In this document: piece after piece, positions 22,870-33,882 of the stretch
Numbering within the stretch: position 1 is the first letter of the stretch
How the letters are laid out: each line of letters opens with the position of its first letter
Source of the DNA: Euclidia mi
Lineage: Eukaryota; Arthropoda; Insecta; Lepidoptera; Erebidae
Reading direction: 5' to 3'
NCBI GenBank assembly: GCA_944739405.2
Contig: OX123205.2
Span: forward strand, 38,274,475 to 38,338,474
Length of the DNA stretch: 64,000 nucleotides
Made by a program: the position numbers and the translations under genes
The notes under the pieces: generated by a model
Told to the model about the DNA's origin: nothing
The model's database searches: none
The model's input: the letters and a program-made list of their open reading frames with translations, nothing else

Positions 22870-25800
22870 TTATACTGCTAGGTGTGCGAAATGTGGCGCA
22901 GCGGAGGTGATAGCGGTCAAATCTGGCGCAGCGGATGTGCTAGCGGCCAAATCGGGCGCAGCGGATGTGCTAGCGGCCAAATCGGGCGCAGCGTAGGTGC
23001 TAGCGACTAATCCTGGTGCAGCGTAGGTGATAGTGGCCAAATCGGGCGCAGTAGATGTGCTGGCGGCCAAATCGGGCGCATCGTAGGTGCTAGCTTCTAA
23101 TCCTGGTGCATCGTAGGTTGTAGCGGCTAAATCGGGCGCAGTGGAGGGGCTGGTGACTAAACACGAGGCTTGAACTATGCCACTCCTCTTTAAAATCTCT
23201 CCAGGTTGATACTGAATGGTAAAAAACAGAAAAGTAAATACTCAAATATTTTACAAAACTTAGAAAAAAGAAGGTGATCCTATAGCATAAAAAGTAACAC
23301 ACACTGAAGTGCGTTACGCAAAATACTTTATTCGTTCACTATAATACTAATTGCACACCAAATAATAATATGCCGATCGTTATACAAAATATCATTTAAA
23401 AGTCTCGTCCGCTTAGGAAACTTATCCACTCAGAAAACTTAATTGGTTATGTTAGGTTCTCTTGTGACCCTGCACCCAAAATAGGAGCCCTGCGAAGCAG
23501 GGCTCCGTCAACTCAGCTTATTAAAGTATTTGTTTGTTGAGTAATACTAAAATATGAATTGCTTCTTATTCATTGAAAGGATTACTTTTATAATTACAGA
23601 TTTTCAACGGTCAATAAACAGGTGTTCTTTATGAAATATTTTAGTGAGTATATTTTGGTGTGCAATTAGTATTTTTGGTGAAATAAAGGAATATTGTTTG
23701 GCAGACATCAGAGATATATTGAGGAAGAGTTAAATACTACCCAAAAAAAATTACCTTATTATGAGCACTACATCCAGATATTGATTGTGAGCTTGTCTGA
23801 TTTTGGTCATTTTCCATTAAAATGCCAGGCACATTTAATGGAGTCACGGGCTGTAAACAAGCAATAAAATTGTTAACGTTTTTTATATTTCTTGATTTTA
23901 TTAATAGGTTTATAGGTCATTTGCAATTGGTGGGTTGAGAAGAATCTACCAACTGTAACCTACTGTATTAATACTTTTTCAAAGTAAACTGTAAAGTACT
24001 ATTCAAAAACAAGAGTATGGGTGACATTATTTTGTTTTCAAAACATTTATAAGTTCCATAAAAAAGGAATATCATAAATGTACTATCATAAACATTTCTT
24101 TTTTGTAACTAATTAGTGTGTTCCTCTGTGGGCGGACCACAGTTTAGTACTCAGATGCTATAGTTTGAAATAATACCTACCTAAAGTCTACTTTCATCGG
24201 AATATATATGTTCATATTTTGAGTACCTCAAGAGATATCTTTCAAATCAACTACTTATGTGGTCCGGCCGCCAAGCAGTGCTCTCTGGCCGAGCCACCTC
24301 AAATTAAATAGCGTATAATGAAATATTAATAAATCTATACCCCGAAAAAACTACTTAAAGAGTACCTTGCATACGACAAATATGGTCCAATACACCCCTT
24401 TAGTTAAGGAGTTATTGGTTGTAGGTTGTGGTCCGCTGGAAGGTATACTCTGCAGCAAGTCAATTTTGCAATATTTAAAAATAACTATCCATAAATCATT
24501 TTATATAATAGTACCTTTTCTCTACTCTTCGTTGATACTTGTCTTTCAAGAAACTATTCATTTTGATTAATTCATCTTAAAAGTACGTGTGTATGGCTAG
24601 GGAGGATTACTTTCAGCAAATATAACGAAATATTCTTTATTTCTTTATGCCAAGAAAAACTGCATTATAAGTACTTTATAAAATGACCTGGACTTTATCT
24701 ATAAACTTTTATTTATATAGCCAACAATGATTTTGAAAAAAAAGCACTTTTTGGGTTTTGTTTACCTATCTACCTAAGAATAGGTAGTTAATTTGACGAA
24801 GTAAGTGATCACGAGTTATCTTCATCTTACAGTCCAGTAAATTTTAATAAAATTAGTGAAACAACAATGCAAATGTAAATGTAGTAAGTGGAATGACCTA
24901 ATTATAATAAACGAATAATAATTTAAAAGAACTAGAAATGTTATGTTATATAATAATAAACTGAAAAATGCTAAGTATCTATATAAATTCTAAATAAGTA
25001 GTAGATCATGAGTTGTCTAGTGTAAGTGACCATCTATCCTTATCACTGAAATAATCATTAACAGTATAATAACCTTTCCTAGTAAGGCAGTCTTTTATCT
25101 TACTTTTAAACATATTAAATGGTAATTCTAAAAGACTAATAGGTATTTTATTGTAAATACGAATACCTAGCCCTACAAAAGAATTGTTAACTTTATGTAA
25201 ACAATGATAAGGAGCATATAACTTATGTCTGTTCCTAGTATTCATATTATGTATGTCACTTTTTGTAGTAAATAAACCTATATTTTGCCTAATATACAAT
25301 ATATTAGCAAATAAAAACTGCCAGGCTACTGTTAGAATTCCTATAGACTTAAAGCGTTCCCTAAGAGTATCTTTTGCACCTACCTAACATGTATATTGCT
25401 TGTACCGCTTGTTTCTGTAGAACAAAGATATTCTGAATATCCGCAGCATTGCCCCATAACAAGTTGCCGTAGAAAATGACACTATGAAAATAGCTAAAAT
25501 AAACTAGACAACCTATGTCGACATCAGCAAGTTGTCTAATTTTTCTGGCAGCATACGCTGCAGAGCTGAGCTTACCTGCAAGACATGCTATATGTGCACC
25601 CCATTGTAACTTATTATCTAATATAATGCCTAGAAACACTGTGGAGTCAACTGTCTATATATATTATATATGAATATATATATATTCCGATGAAAGAAGT
25701 CTTTAGGTAGGTATTATTTCAAACTTTAGCATCTGAGTACTAAACTGTGGTCCGGCCACGGAGCAACACACAACCAATTAAGCACATGTTCAGTTTTATT

Positions 25801-26545
25801 TTGGCAATTAATCTAACCACTTTAGCCCCAGCGGCTCAAATTTTAGCCAGACACTATAACAATAAAATTCTGTTGTGTCTGCTAATTAGGTTCTCGAGTA
25901 GCTACGGACCACACTCAAACACATTCTTTTATACATCACTATTTGTGCCCATTATACAAAAGTTGCAATGAGGATATCACCATCATAGCAGCCAATACTC
26001 TATCATGTTGAACAAATTTATAATAAGTAATGTTACTTACCAATAAGGTCCGTGATGGTATACGCAATGTTACTTTATTTAGAGTCCGGTTGAAACAAGA
26101 TTCTTCAAAGTGAAGAGAACAAATATAAATTGTTTTTGTTGACATCCTTAAATTTTCAACACCGATTGTTTCCAGCCAAATTTTCTTTTTTCCTTTGTTG
26201 GCAGGCAGCCTTGAAAGTAAAAAAATCAATAAGTAACCATAATACAGTATTATCGATAAATATAAAATATCATACATGCAGTAGGTACTCTATTCCTACA
26301 ATAACAACAAAATAATTTCATAAAGTTTATCGTGGATAATAAAGGCAAAAAGGGAAAATATGAATGCGTAACTGTTGATACTCTTAAAAAAATGCAGTAT
26401 CTTTTATTCATTATCTAAATCCAAAGATATTTCAGCTGAAATTAAGTACTTACTGGTGCAAGGTTATATTCGCGTGATTTCTGCTTCTTTTCATGCCATA
26501 ACCGATTATATTGCAAATTGGGCATCTTGCAATTGAAGGTTTACC
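22870..26545 (-). CDS. THAP-domain protein with C-terminal decapeptide repeats (gene 1)
   Basis: Four exons join in phase on the minus strand. Exon A (about 26545-26454) gives RCPICN..(Zn ligands C-x2-C)..ITLHQ; exon B (26209-26041) gives LPANKGKKKIWLETIGV, the C-x2-H pair in ICSLHF and RIPSRTLL. Together they make a THAP domain with all four zinc ligands and the conserved Trp. The junction is phase 2 (ca|g, Gln). Exon C (23850-23755, 96 nt, PVTPLNVPGI..SAHNK) and exon D (23211-22870, 342 nt, YQPGEILKRSGIVQ then repeats) are phase 0. Exon D holds about nine copies of APDLAASTSA-type units. Donors are GTAAGT/GTAATT and acceptors are polypyrimidine-AG. The native start is not found: no in-frame ATG precedes exon A before a stop, so an upstream exon is needed. 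It may bind DNA; the repeat tail function is unknown. Confidence 0.6.
22880..23165 (-). repeat. 30-bp coding minisatellite
   Basis: About nine and a half 30-bp units, for example 'gcgcagcggatgtgctagcg', that keep one open frame on the minus strand and encode a 10-residue Ala/Ser/Thr/Pro-rich repeat. Units differ by substitutions, not frame-breaking indels. Confidence 0.9.
24117..25775. mobile_element. TIR element carrying a LINE fragment
   Basis: About 100 bp at 24117-24222 is repeated inverted at 25663-25775, with the shared core CGGACCACAGTTTAGTACTC and 'aataatacctacctaaag'. Between them is a minus-strand LINE. An extra, partial inverted copy of the end (GTGGTCCGGCCGCC) lies at about 24259-24272. 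It sits in an intron of gene 1. Confidence 0.7.
25006..25650 (-). pseudogene. Jockey-like LINE C-terminal fragment
   Basis: Two minus-strand frames, MFLGIILDNKLQWGAHIACL and KLSSAAYAARKIRQL, then after a frameshift MNTRNRHKLYAPY and NSFVGLGIRIYNKIPISL, are the thumb and C-terminal region of a Jockey-superfamily ORF2. RT catalytic motifs are absent. Confidence 0.75.
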
Positions 26546-27131
26546 ACTACCACTGTACCACTATCGCGTTAAAACCCAATAACACAGCAAAATTACTCCA
26601 AAATTCACAAAATATATGAATAGCTCAAGAGCATTTGACAGTCGACGTACCCCAACTTGTTGACAAACAGCAAGCGGATAAAATGGCGACCCGGCCGCAT
26701 CTAGGTATTTCAAAGACGCTAGGAATGAAGGATTGCCATTATAGTAACTGTCAAAAAGCATGTTATCTCTTTTCACTTATGCAACATTATGTAAGTTAAA
26801 CAGAGATGACAGTATTTTTATGACTTCGGTGTCGATATGCCTCATATTTGTATAAGTGTATTTTCTATAGTCAAACATTTCAGGTCTATATTATTAGTAT
26901 TGTCACTGCAACAAACCCAGACCAAATTCTGCCATTGTTCTTTATAGATCTGTCATCGTATTCGTATGGCAACACTGGTCTGTAATAGTCTGTTCTGTCT
27001 GTGGTTGTGATCTGTGCTGTGGTTGTTTGTTTATTTACGATCGACGGCCGCGTTGTTTGTACTTTTGCTTTTGCGATTAACCGTTTCTTTTTTCCGCTTT
27101 TACGTCGAGTTGAGCACTTTCGGCTCCGTAA

Positions 27132-27900
27132 TGGGTTGATTACACCTAACGAGTACAGTGGCGAGTCAGTAAATGCGCTCTCGGCCGAGAGAGTCGCCGA
27201 ACCGAGTGGGTGGTCACACGTATTTACTATAGTGGCGAGACAGTTTAGTTTTGATCACGCTTACGTCTGCAATGGATCGCAAAAAAAATAAAAATTTAAT
27301 AAAGTTTTTAACCAGCTGTTACCAGACATTATAATAAACGAAATGTGGGATTTATTAGAAGATGAAGACTGAAGAATTTGGACTAGAACATGGATGTTAA
27401 GGCGAAATGCCCTTGGAGCAACAAATTGCCTTTTTAATGAATTGCAGTCAGAAGATCCCAAAGAATTCAAGGCACTTTTGAGAATGACTGTAGAAAAATT
27501 CCACAAACATTCATGTATTTTGTAACACTGAATGAATTTTATTGATGTTTCCATGCTCCATTTGTTATTAACGGACATTTTAATTGAGATTAGGATAATT
27601 TGAAAACAAAAACATAAACAAACATAACGAACGAACGAGTGGCGAGTGGCCGAGTGACAATCGAGAGCGTGTTCATACGTGCCATACGTGCCGAGCGGTA
27701 TACCGAGTCGCTGCGGGGGTAGACAAATGATGCGGGGAGGTGGGTACTCGGCCTAGTAAACAGATTGGGATTCTAGTGACTCTCTCGCCTCTTTGCTCGG
27801 CCGTGCACTCGGCCGAGCACTCGTTAAACTGTTTATACCAACTGAGTACTCGGCCGAGGACACTGACTCGCCACTGTACTCGTTAGGTGTAATCAACCCC
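27132..27900. mobile_element. PIF/Harbinger-like element with transposase relic
   Basis: Ends GGGTTGATTACACCTAACGA on both sides (inverted), extending through ACAGTGGCGAGTCAG. TSD is TAA (27129-27131 and 27901-27903). From the ATG at 27272 the sequence encodes MDRKKNKNL and, after stops, a stretch RTWMLRRNALGATNCLFNEL..EDPKEF typical of the Harbinger transposase N-terminus. Subterminal TCGGCCGAG motifs recur near both ends. It lies about 100 bp upstream of the first THAP exon of gene 2, probably in its 5' UTR or promoter. Confidence 0.85.
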
Positions 27901-28001
27901 TAAGTGTGTTGAGTCAAAAGTGGTGTTGTCTTAGCTATTTGTGATAGAGACGCTTTGTGATAAAGACACTTTGTTTTTCGTCGGTGGTTGCATTTCCTAT
28001 C

Positions 28002-30578
28002 ATGGGCGATAACCTTAGACGTAAATGTCTCAAATGTGGGCGGTCACCTTCTGTAGACCCTGATATTAAATTGTACCGATTCCCTAATCCTGGACCAACA
28101 AATACACAGCGGTAAGAGCACATAAATCAAATATAAACATAACCTAAAAATCTTATTGACTACCTATGTGACCGATCACTAACAAGTTTTCTTTTATTTT
28201 CAGTTGTGAACTGTGGGCCAGATTTTGTTTCCCTGAAGCTGCATGGTCTTCAATAGACTTTCAGCAGAAGTTGTATGCCGAACACAGAATGTTGTGTGAC
28301 ATACATTTTCATAAAACAGCATTTACCAATTTTGCTGTAAAGAAGTTGAACAGACACGCTGTTCCTGATGCTGAACAGGACAGAATTCAACCGAGTTTTA
28401 CTACTTCTATCACATTACCCTATGTAAGTCTTTTGGAATTGTTGAAAAAAAAAACCTGAATGTATCTTTCTGTAAAAGCAAAATGACAATGACATTATTA
28501 ATAATACCTAATAATTTTTCAGAATCTATCAACTCTAGACGTAAAAAAAAATTTTTAAATGAGTCGCCTGATCTTGAGGGTATTGGTGGTGTAGGGGACT
28601 TAAAGGAATTAGTCTTAATCACCTCAAAGGAATTTTGGCTTATATTAAGATGCAACTCCGGCGTCTAAATATTTTTAAACAATTTCCAAAAATTCTTAAA
28701 TACTTTGGCAATTATGCAAAATGGAACGTAATTTTTATACTTTAGTACAGTTTTTCAAAAGTAATTTTTAGGTTTTATGTCAAAAACGTGAAATGAAACG
28801 CAACCCGCCATCTTGGATGGATGATATTGACTAGCGATGGGCGATGACGAGAAGTTCAAGTCGATTGTTTCGATTGTTCAAACATCTCGATGACTTGCGA
28901 TTGTTTACTCTCGCCCAGTCGATGGTTTCGAGTCAACTCGCGGTGTCGCGTAGTCGCTAGGGTACCGATGCGAATGATGCGATGTTTGAAAGGATCAACT
29001 CGGCCACAATCGTAAACAGCAGTCGCATCGACTGGAATCGTCGCAAGTCGTTTGACTCGCTGATTTTCGACTCTGACTCTTAAATATCAATGGAGTTATA
29101 TAGTTTTAATGCGATATTAACATGGTGTTGGTTGGCGGGAGTTAATAATACAAACTCATATCGATGTCAATCAGTCTTTTAAGTATTTATTAACTACTAA
29201 TAGTTAGTACTGATTCAATTAATCAATGACAGACGGCTAGGATCATCGTCACTGGCATAGATACATTTCTAGTACAGTCGTGTATGAGTTGATGATGTTC
29301 ACTCGGAACAATCGAAAAACATCTCGATTGTTTGATGACAGACCGAGACAATCGGCGACTCGATGAAAAATTTTAACGACTGCGATTGTTTCGACTGGAC
29401 AAACATCTCGACATCGCCCATCGCTAATATTGACAGCTAATGTCAAATTTGTGCGTCATTACTTTGCTTTCGAGTGCCTAGGGTTAGGTTAGATGCGACT
29501 GTAATTAAAGTAACTAAATAGGTTACAAATCATCATCAAATCTTAGGTTCTCTTTTGACCCTTAATCCGAAATAGGAGCCTTGCCAAGCAGGGCTCCGTC
29601 AACCTCAGTTTATTAAGCTAGTGTGAAGACTGTGGAAGTTGGCACCACCATACACACTGATGTTTGGAGAGCATATAATTTCTATTTTTCTAAGGGAACC
29701 CAAGTATTTCCGGCGAGGCGAGGCGAGGGGAGGACCCGAACCCTCCTCAACCACTCACAACCCCTTAAAATGACGACATATTTCGAAATTTTTACCAACA
29801 TACATTCAAGTCGGGTCACTTTGAATGTCAGGGTAGCACTGAATGAGCCATTTTAATTTTTTTATTATGCTTTTTAAACTTTCAGTTTATTTTGATTTTA
29901 ACTGAAGTATGATTGAAATAAGCCCAAATACTTATTACTTTAAACATGTTAAATATATAAAAATGGCTCATTCAATGTTACCCTGACCTTCATAGTTATC
30001 CAACCTGACTGTATAATAATAGGGTATTTGACTAAAAAATTCTAAGTCCGTCAGTTACATTATCAAAAAATATTGGACACGTATATTTTCTTTAGTCACG
30101 TAAACAAAAAATGAAGACTACAAACTTCGCTGAAAACTCGTGTGACGTCACTTGCCAGTACACTTTTTCCTGGCAAGTGACGTTACAAGCCCCCACTCTT
30201 AGACGTTTCTCCATCTTTGATGCCTTTTATCTTCGTAATTTTTTACTGATTTGATAAAACAAAAAATACATATCCAATATTTTTTGATAATCTAACTGAC
30301 GGACTAATTCGATTTTTTTAGTCAAATACCCTATTATACTTTTAATCCACTTGTTTTAATATTCTACACTTGGACTCCAGTTGGTGCAATTTGTATGTTT
30401 TCTGCAAATAACCTGTTATGGATTAACTGTTTATTATTCCTCCTCCATATGCAAGTTGACACAAATATTGATGATAATAGTTGATATGATTTTCAGACAA
30501 CAGATTCGAGCGATAGCTATGTCAAACTATGGCCGTCTGACAAACATTGCTGTGTTCCTGGGTGTAGGGAAAGTGGAG
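28002..30578 (+). CDS. Gene 2, upstream exons: first THAP domain and linker
   Basis: Exon 1 (28002-28111) starts MGDNLRRKCLKCGRS and runs to KLYRFPNPGPTNTQ; donor GTAAGA, phase 2. Exon 2 (28204-28423), after acceptor ..tattttcag, completes the THAP domain with CELWARF, MLCDIHFHKTAF and RHAVPD, and has donor GTAAGT, phase 0. All four C2CH ligands are present. Exon 3 (30497-30578), after ..gattttcag, reads TTDSSDSYVKLWPSDKHCC then VPGCRESGG, i.e. a linker plus the first half of a second THAP domain, leaving phase 1. It joins in phase to 38069. Between exons 2 and 3 lies a MITE with a nested hAT element. A cryptic acceptor at 28522 leads quickly to a stop. Confidence 0.65.
28555..29795 (-). mobile_element. 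~620-bp MITE family, copy A (interrupted)
   Basis: Matches 59605-60225 in reverse complement. Family ends carry TTTCGAAA (GGTTTCGAAAT..CGTCGCC and GGGTTTCGAAACGAGTCGCC), an imperfect TIR. It is interrupted by a 595-bp hAT-like element at 28832-29426. It includes one GGAGCC..GGGCTCC hairpin at 29575-29597. Confidence 0.8.
28832..29426. mobile_element. hAT-like MITE, 595 bp
   Basis: TIR TAGCGATGGGCGATG on the left with its inverted match, CATCGCCCATCGCTA, on the right. The 8-bp TSD is ATATTGAC (28824-28831 and 29427-29434). The interior is rich in GACTCG/CGATTGTTTCGA motifs. No transposase. Confidence 0.9.
29827..29988. mobile_element. ~160-bp MITE
   Basis: Inverted ends GTCAGGGTARCAYTGAATGA plus GCCATTTT at both sides, with AT-rich interior. 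No coding sequence. Confidence 0.7.
30015..30338. mobile_element. ~320-bp MITE (Tc1/mariner-type ends)
   Basis: Inverted ends ATAATAGGGTATTTGACTAA that extend for about 60 bp, through GTCCGTCAGTTA and ATCAAAAAATATTGGA. TA-rich flanks fit a TA target. It is in the intron just before the 30497 exon. Confidence 0.8.
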
Positions 30579-30883
30579 GTATTTATATGCTAACTATATA
30601 CTATACTAGCCATTGTGCGCGAATTTCCCCTATTGAAAATAGCGTGATGTTATTTAGCCTATTGCCTTCCTTGACAAAAAACACCAGTCATTCCTGAGAT
30701 TAGCTGGTTCAACCAAACAAACAAACTCTTTAGCTATAATTTTTAATGTCCTAAAGTAGGTGGCTACACTTGAAATGTCAACGTGAACGCCCATCATTGG
30801 CAATAAAAACGGCGTTAATTTTAGTTGCATGAAGCAAGATGGATGTTGACAGAGTTCTGTATTTCATGAGTGGGATTTTTAGG

Positions 30884-31380
30884 GTTCCGTACCTAAAAGG
30901 TAAAAAACGGGACCCTATTACTAAGCCTCTGCTGTCTGTCTGTCTGTGTGTCACCAGGCTGTATCTCATAAACCGTGATAGTTAGAAAGCTGAAATTTTC
31001 ACATATTATGTATTTCGGTTGCCGCTATAACAACAAATACCAAAAAAAAAATATTAATGGGGATACAAAAAATATGTTTTTTTTTTGTATATTTTGCTCA
31101 AAATTACTAACTGTAACAGGTAGACGCTTTAAATTTTCACAGAATATGTAGTTGTATATTACCTTTCAAAATATATAATTAAATTAAAAATAAATAAATA
31201 ATAAAGGGGGCCTCCCATACAACAAACGTATTTTTTAAGCAATTTGTTACTTGATCTTAATAAACAGGTAAAAACTTGTATTTAAGTATACATACGAGTA
31301 CAACGAACGTGATTTACTTTTATAGATGATGGTACGGAACCCTTCGTGCGCGAGTCCGACTCGCACTTGCCCAATTTTTT
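30884..31380. repeat. Common lepidopteran 'agggttccgtacc' repeat
   Basis: Starts AGGGTTCCGTACC, has 'aaaacgggaccctattac', 'tgtcaccaggctgtatctca' and 'gttgccgctataacaacaaa', and ends with GGTACGGAACCCTTCGTGCG and CGAGTCCGACTCGCACTTG. The outer blocks are inverted. A second inverted copy of its right end forms the palindrome at 31312-31644. Confidence 0.7.
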
Positions 31381-31644
31381 ATTATCTATTTAAACTTATT
31401 GAATTATTACCGAATGAAGAAAAAAGGATACAACATCACAAGTTTGGAAAATGTTCATTTATGAACATTTTCCAAACTTGTGTTATTTAATTTTAATTTA
31501 ATAGAGTCCACTACTGAAGATGTTGTATCCTTTTTTCTTCATTCGGTAATAATTCAATAAGTTTAAATAGATAATAAAAAATTGGGCAAGTGCGAGTCGG
31601 ACTCGCGCACGAAGGGTTCCGTACCATCATCTATAAAAGTAAAT
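31312..31644. repeat. Perfect 126-bp inverted repeat with nested hairpin
   Basis: Arms 31312-31437 and 31519-31644 are reverse complements with no mismatch that I could find over 126 bp. The 81-bp spacer begins with a second, perfect hairpin: 31438-31458 pairs with 31461-31481 (ACAAGTTTGGAAAATGTTCAT, 2-nt loop). The arm spans the end of the 'agggttccgtacc' repeat plus unrelated flanking sequence, so the repeat end has been duplicated in inverted orientation. Confidence 0.95.
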
Positions 31645-33045
31645 ATAAATATCTTGGATGCTGGCTTCACGAATCATGGGAACCGGAACATGAGATTACA
31701 GTGAGACATCAACTTTCGCGAGCCAAGCGGCATATATAGAAGTTCAAAAGTATGTCCGTCGGCCTGCAGGCCACCAAGCACGAACACCAAGCTTGGTTAG
31801 AAGCTCCTCCCTCTAGTTGGAGGAACACCACACCTTTATCCTCCACATTGGTGACCTCGACGTGATCTGAAGCAACCCTCACCGGTCAGATTACCAGCAG
31901 CTCCCGACGTGATCTGAAGCAGCCCTCACCGGTCAGATTACCAGCAGCCTCCCGACGTGACAGATCACGTTTTAAGAAGCCCTCCACCGGTCAGATCAGC
32001 AGCCGCTCCATCGTCGTCATCTCCACTTAGCCTCACTTCGCACTTCACCTGATGGTCAGCAATCAAGTCGCCCCCAGCCAGCCTCTCCAGCGCCACGGCA
32101 CACCTCACTGCACACACGGTCCTCGTAAGCAGCGCACATCGCTCCCGTCCACGCAGCAGTGCCACTACGGAACCACTTCGCAGCACTACGCAGCCACGAC
32201 GCAGCCACTACGCAGCAACTCCCCGACTCACTGTGGGACACTCATTGCTCATCGCTCACTGCTCATCGCCTACTGTTCATCACCGACTGCACATCACCTT
32301 CGCAACCTCTCCCCGACTCACCGTGGGACTTGCGAAGCACACTGCGACAAGCGACTACAGACTTTCTACTGGCACGCTCCTCAGAAGCCTCGACAACTGA
32401 CCATCACCTTCAAGAACGACCTCCGGTCTTTTAGTGATGTAGCGGCCAGCTACATAACACCCGCACAACGCCATCTAACCAATGACGAAAGAATTACCTC
32501 GCCACTCGCCACCTAACAACGCGGGAAAAATTCAAACAATCCTGAACCGCGATATCAACTTTCGCGAGCCAAGCGGCATATAAATATACAAGTTCAAAAG
32601 TATGTCCGTCGGCCTGCAGGCTACCAAGCACGACCACCCAGCTTGGTTAGAGGCTCCTCCCTCTAGTTGGAGGGAACACCACACCTTTATCCTCCACACT
32701 GTGTTCTCCATGTTTAAATGGACGGATAGAATAACTAATGAAAAAGTATTAAATATAATGAAAAAGGATATGGAAGTAGTTACAACGATCAAAAAGAGGA
32801 AAGCAGCCTATTTTGGAAATATATAGAAATCATAAATACAACTTATTAAGAGTAATTATAGAAGGAAAAATTTAGGGTAAACGGGATAGGGGTAGAAGAA
32901 GAATTTCATGGACCAGAAACTTGAGAAACTGGTTGAAGGCAGAGAGTACAGAGACACTAATTCGCATGACGGAAGAGAGGACAATATATGGTCAACTGGT
33001 CGCCGACCTCTGGGATGGAGATGGCACATGAAGAAAAAGAAAAAA
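31641..33045 (+). pseudogene. RTE-like LINE C-terminal region, split by a mini-LTR element
   Basis: 31641-31700 reads KYKYLGCWLHESWEPEHEI; after the LTR element, 32710-33045 reads MFKWTDRITNEKVLNIMKK, KAAYFGNIYRN and, after frame changes, GRRRISWTRNLRNWLKA. These are the YLG and W..I.N..VL..M../GRRR blocks near the end of RTE-type LINE ORFs. Stops and frameshifts are present. Confidence 0.7.
31705..32700 (+). mobile_element. Miniature LTR retroelement (TRIM-like)
   Basis: Direct repeats of about 145 bp at 31705-31848 and 32552-32700 share ATCAACTTTCGCGAGCCAAG, a TATA-like 'gcatatat', and CTCCCTCTAGTTGGAGG. Directly after the left repeat is TGGTGACCTCGACGTGATC, a primer-binding-site-like sequence of the kind seen in gypsy-group elements. 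The ~700-bp interior is C-rich, holds 'cagattaccagcag' repeats and has no gag or pol. It interrupts a LINE fragment. Confidence 0.75.
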
Positions 33046-33620
33046 AGGACACAAAGAAGTGTAAAGAATTTGAGTTTCGGATCCCACAAACATGGTTTGC
33101 AGAATCTCGAGAAACGCAATTACTTTCTCGCTACTCCACGCACGTTAGCCATAGTGCGTGCGGTCGGGGTAGTAGTAAAAACAAACACGTGCGATCTCGT
33201 CGCGCTCAAGACGCGCGACGTACACTGACACAGACGTAGTGTGGCCGCTTCATCGTATTAATTCTTGCTTTAGTCTCTTTGATGTACCGCCACTTGAGCT
33301 ATCGTCTAAAGCCAAACGGAAACGTTAATGCCGTTGTCAAATTATTGCGTTACGTCGTGGCTACACCTACGGTAAACGTACATTATAGCAATGATTATTG
33401 TCATTTCTTGTTAGTGTGGCCCCAGCATTTGTAATTTTCTAGTTTGTCTCGTATGTGTACCTTCTATTTACGTTGAGTTGAACTATGTTCCTCCGTATAG
33501 TTGTGTCGAATCGCGTTACAAACACTTTCACACGTTCGCGTTAAGTTTGAGCTTGCTCCTTCGCGTCGCCGTATTTGTAAACATCAAAAACTTTGTGAAG
33601 TTACTGTGAATCTAGAGCAT
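33045..33620. other. Unassigned segment
   Basis: No gene or known repeat recognised. Locally GC-richer around 33120-33240, with scattered ACGTGCG-type words. Open frames here show no domain features. Confidence 0.4.
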
Positions 33621-33882
33621 AGGCGGGAAAGGTTTCGAAATTCGTCGCCGTTTTTAGGGATTGTGAGTGATTGGGGCGGGAGGAGGGGAAGTCTCGGAAC
33701 CTCCCCTCACCATTTTCACTTGCCGGAAATACTTGGTTTCCTCGGAAAAAAAATATCTCCAATCATCGGTGTGTATGGCACTGCCAACATCCACATTCTT
33801 CACACTAGTTTAATAAACTAAGGTTGACGAACAGTGCTCCTATTCTCGGATTAAGGGTCAAAAGAGAACCTAACATAACCTA

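Noticed and set aside
22880..23165. CRISPR-like array
   Set aside because: Units are contiguous 30-bp repeats without spacers, open in one frame, in a eukaryotic genome.
28483..28668. 61-aa ORF as a third exon of gene 2
   Set aside because: An acceptor exists at 28522, but the frame demanded by exon 2 meets a stop after about 11 codons, and the ORF is mostly MITE sequence.
29575..29640. Helitron 3' terminus (hairpin followed by CTAGT)
   Set aside because: The CTAGT is about 20 nt from the hairpin, and all family copies continue with conserved sequence beyond it, so it is not an element end.
32052..32516. 154-aa plus-strand ORF rich in Thr, Ser and His
   Set aside because: It is the C-rich interior of the mini-LTR element, with low-complexity repeats and overlapping open frames.
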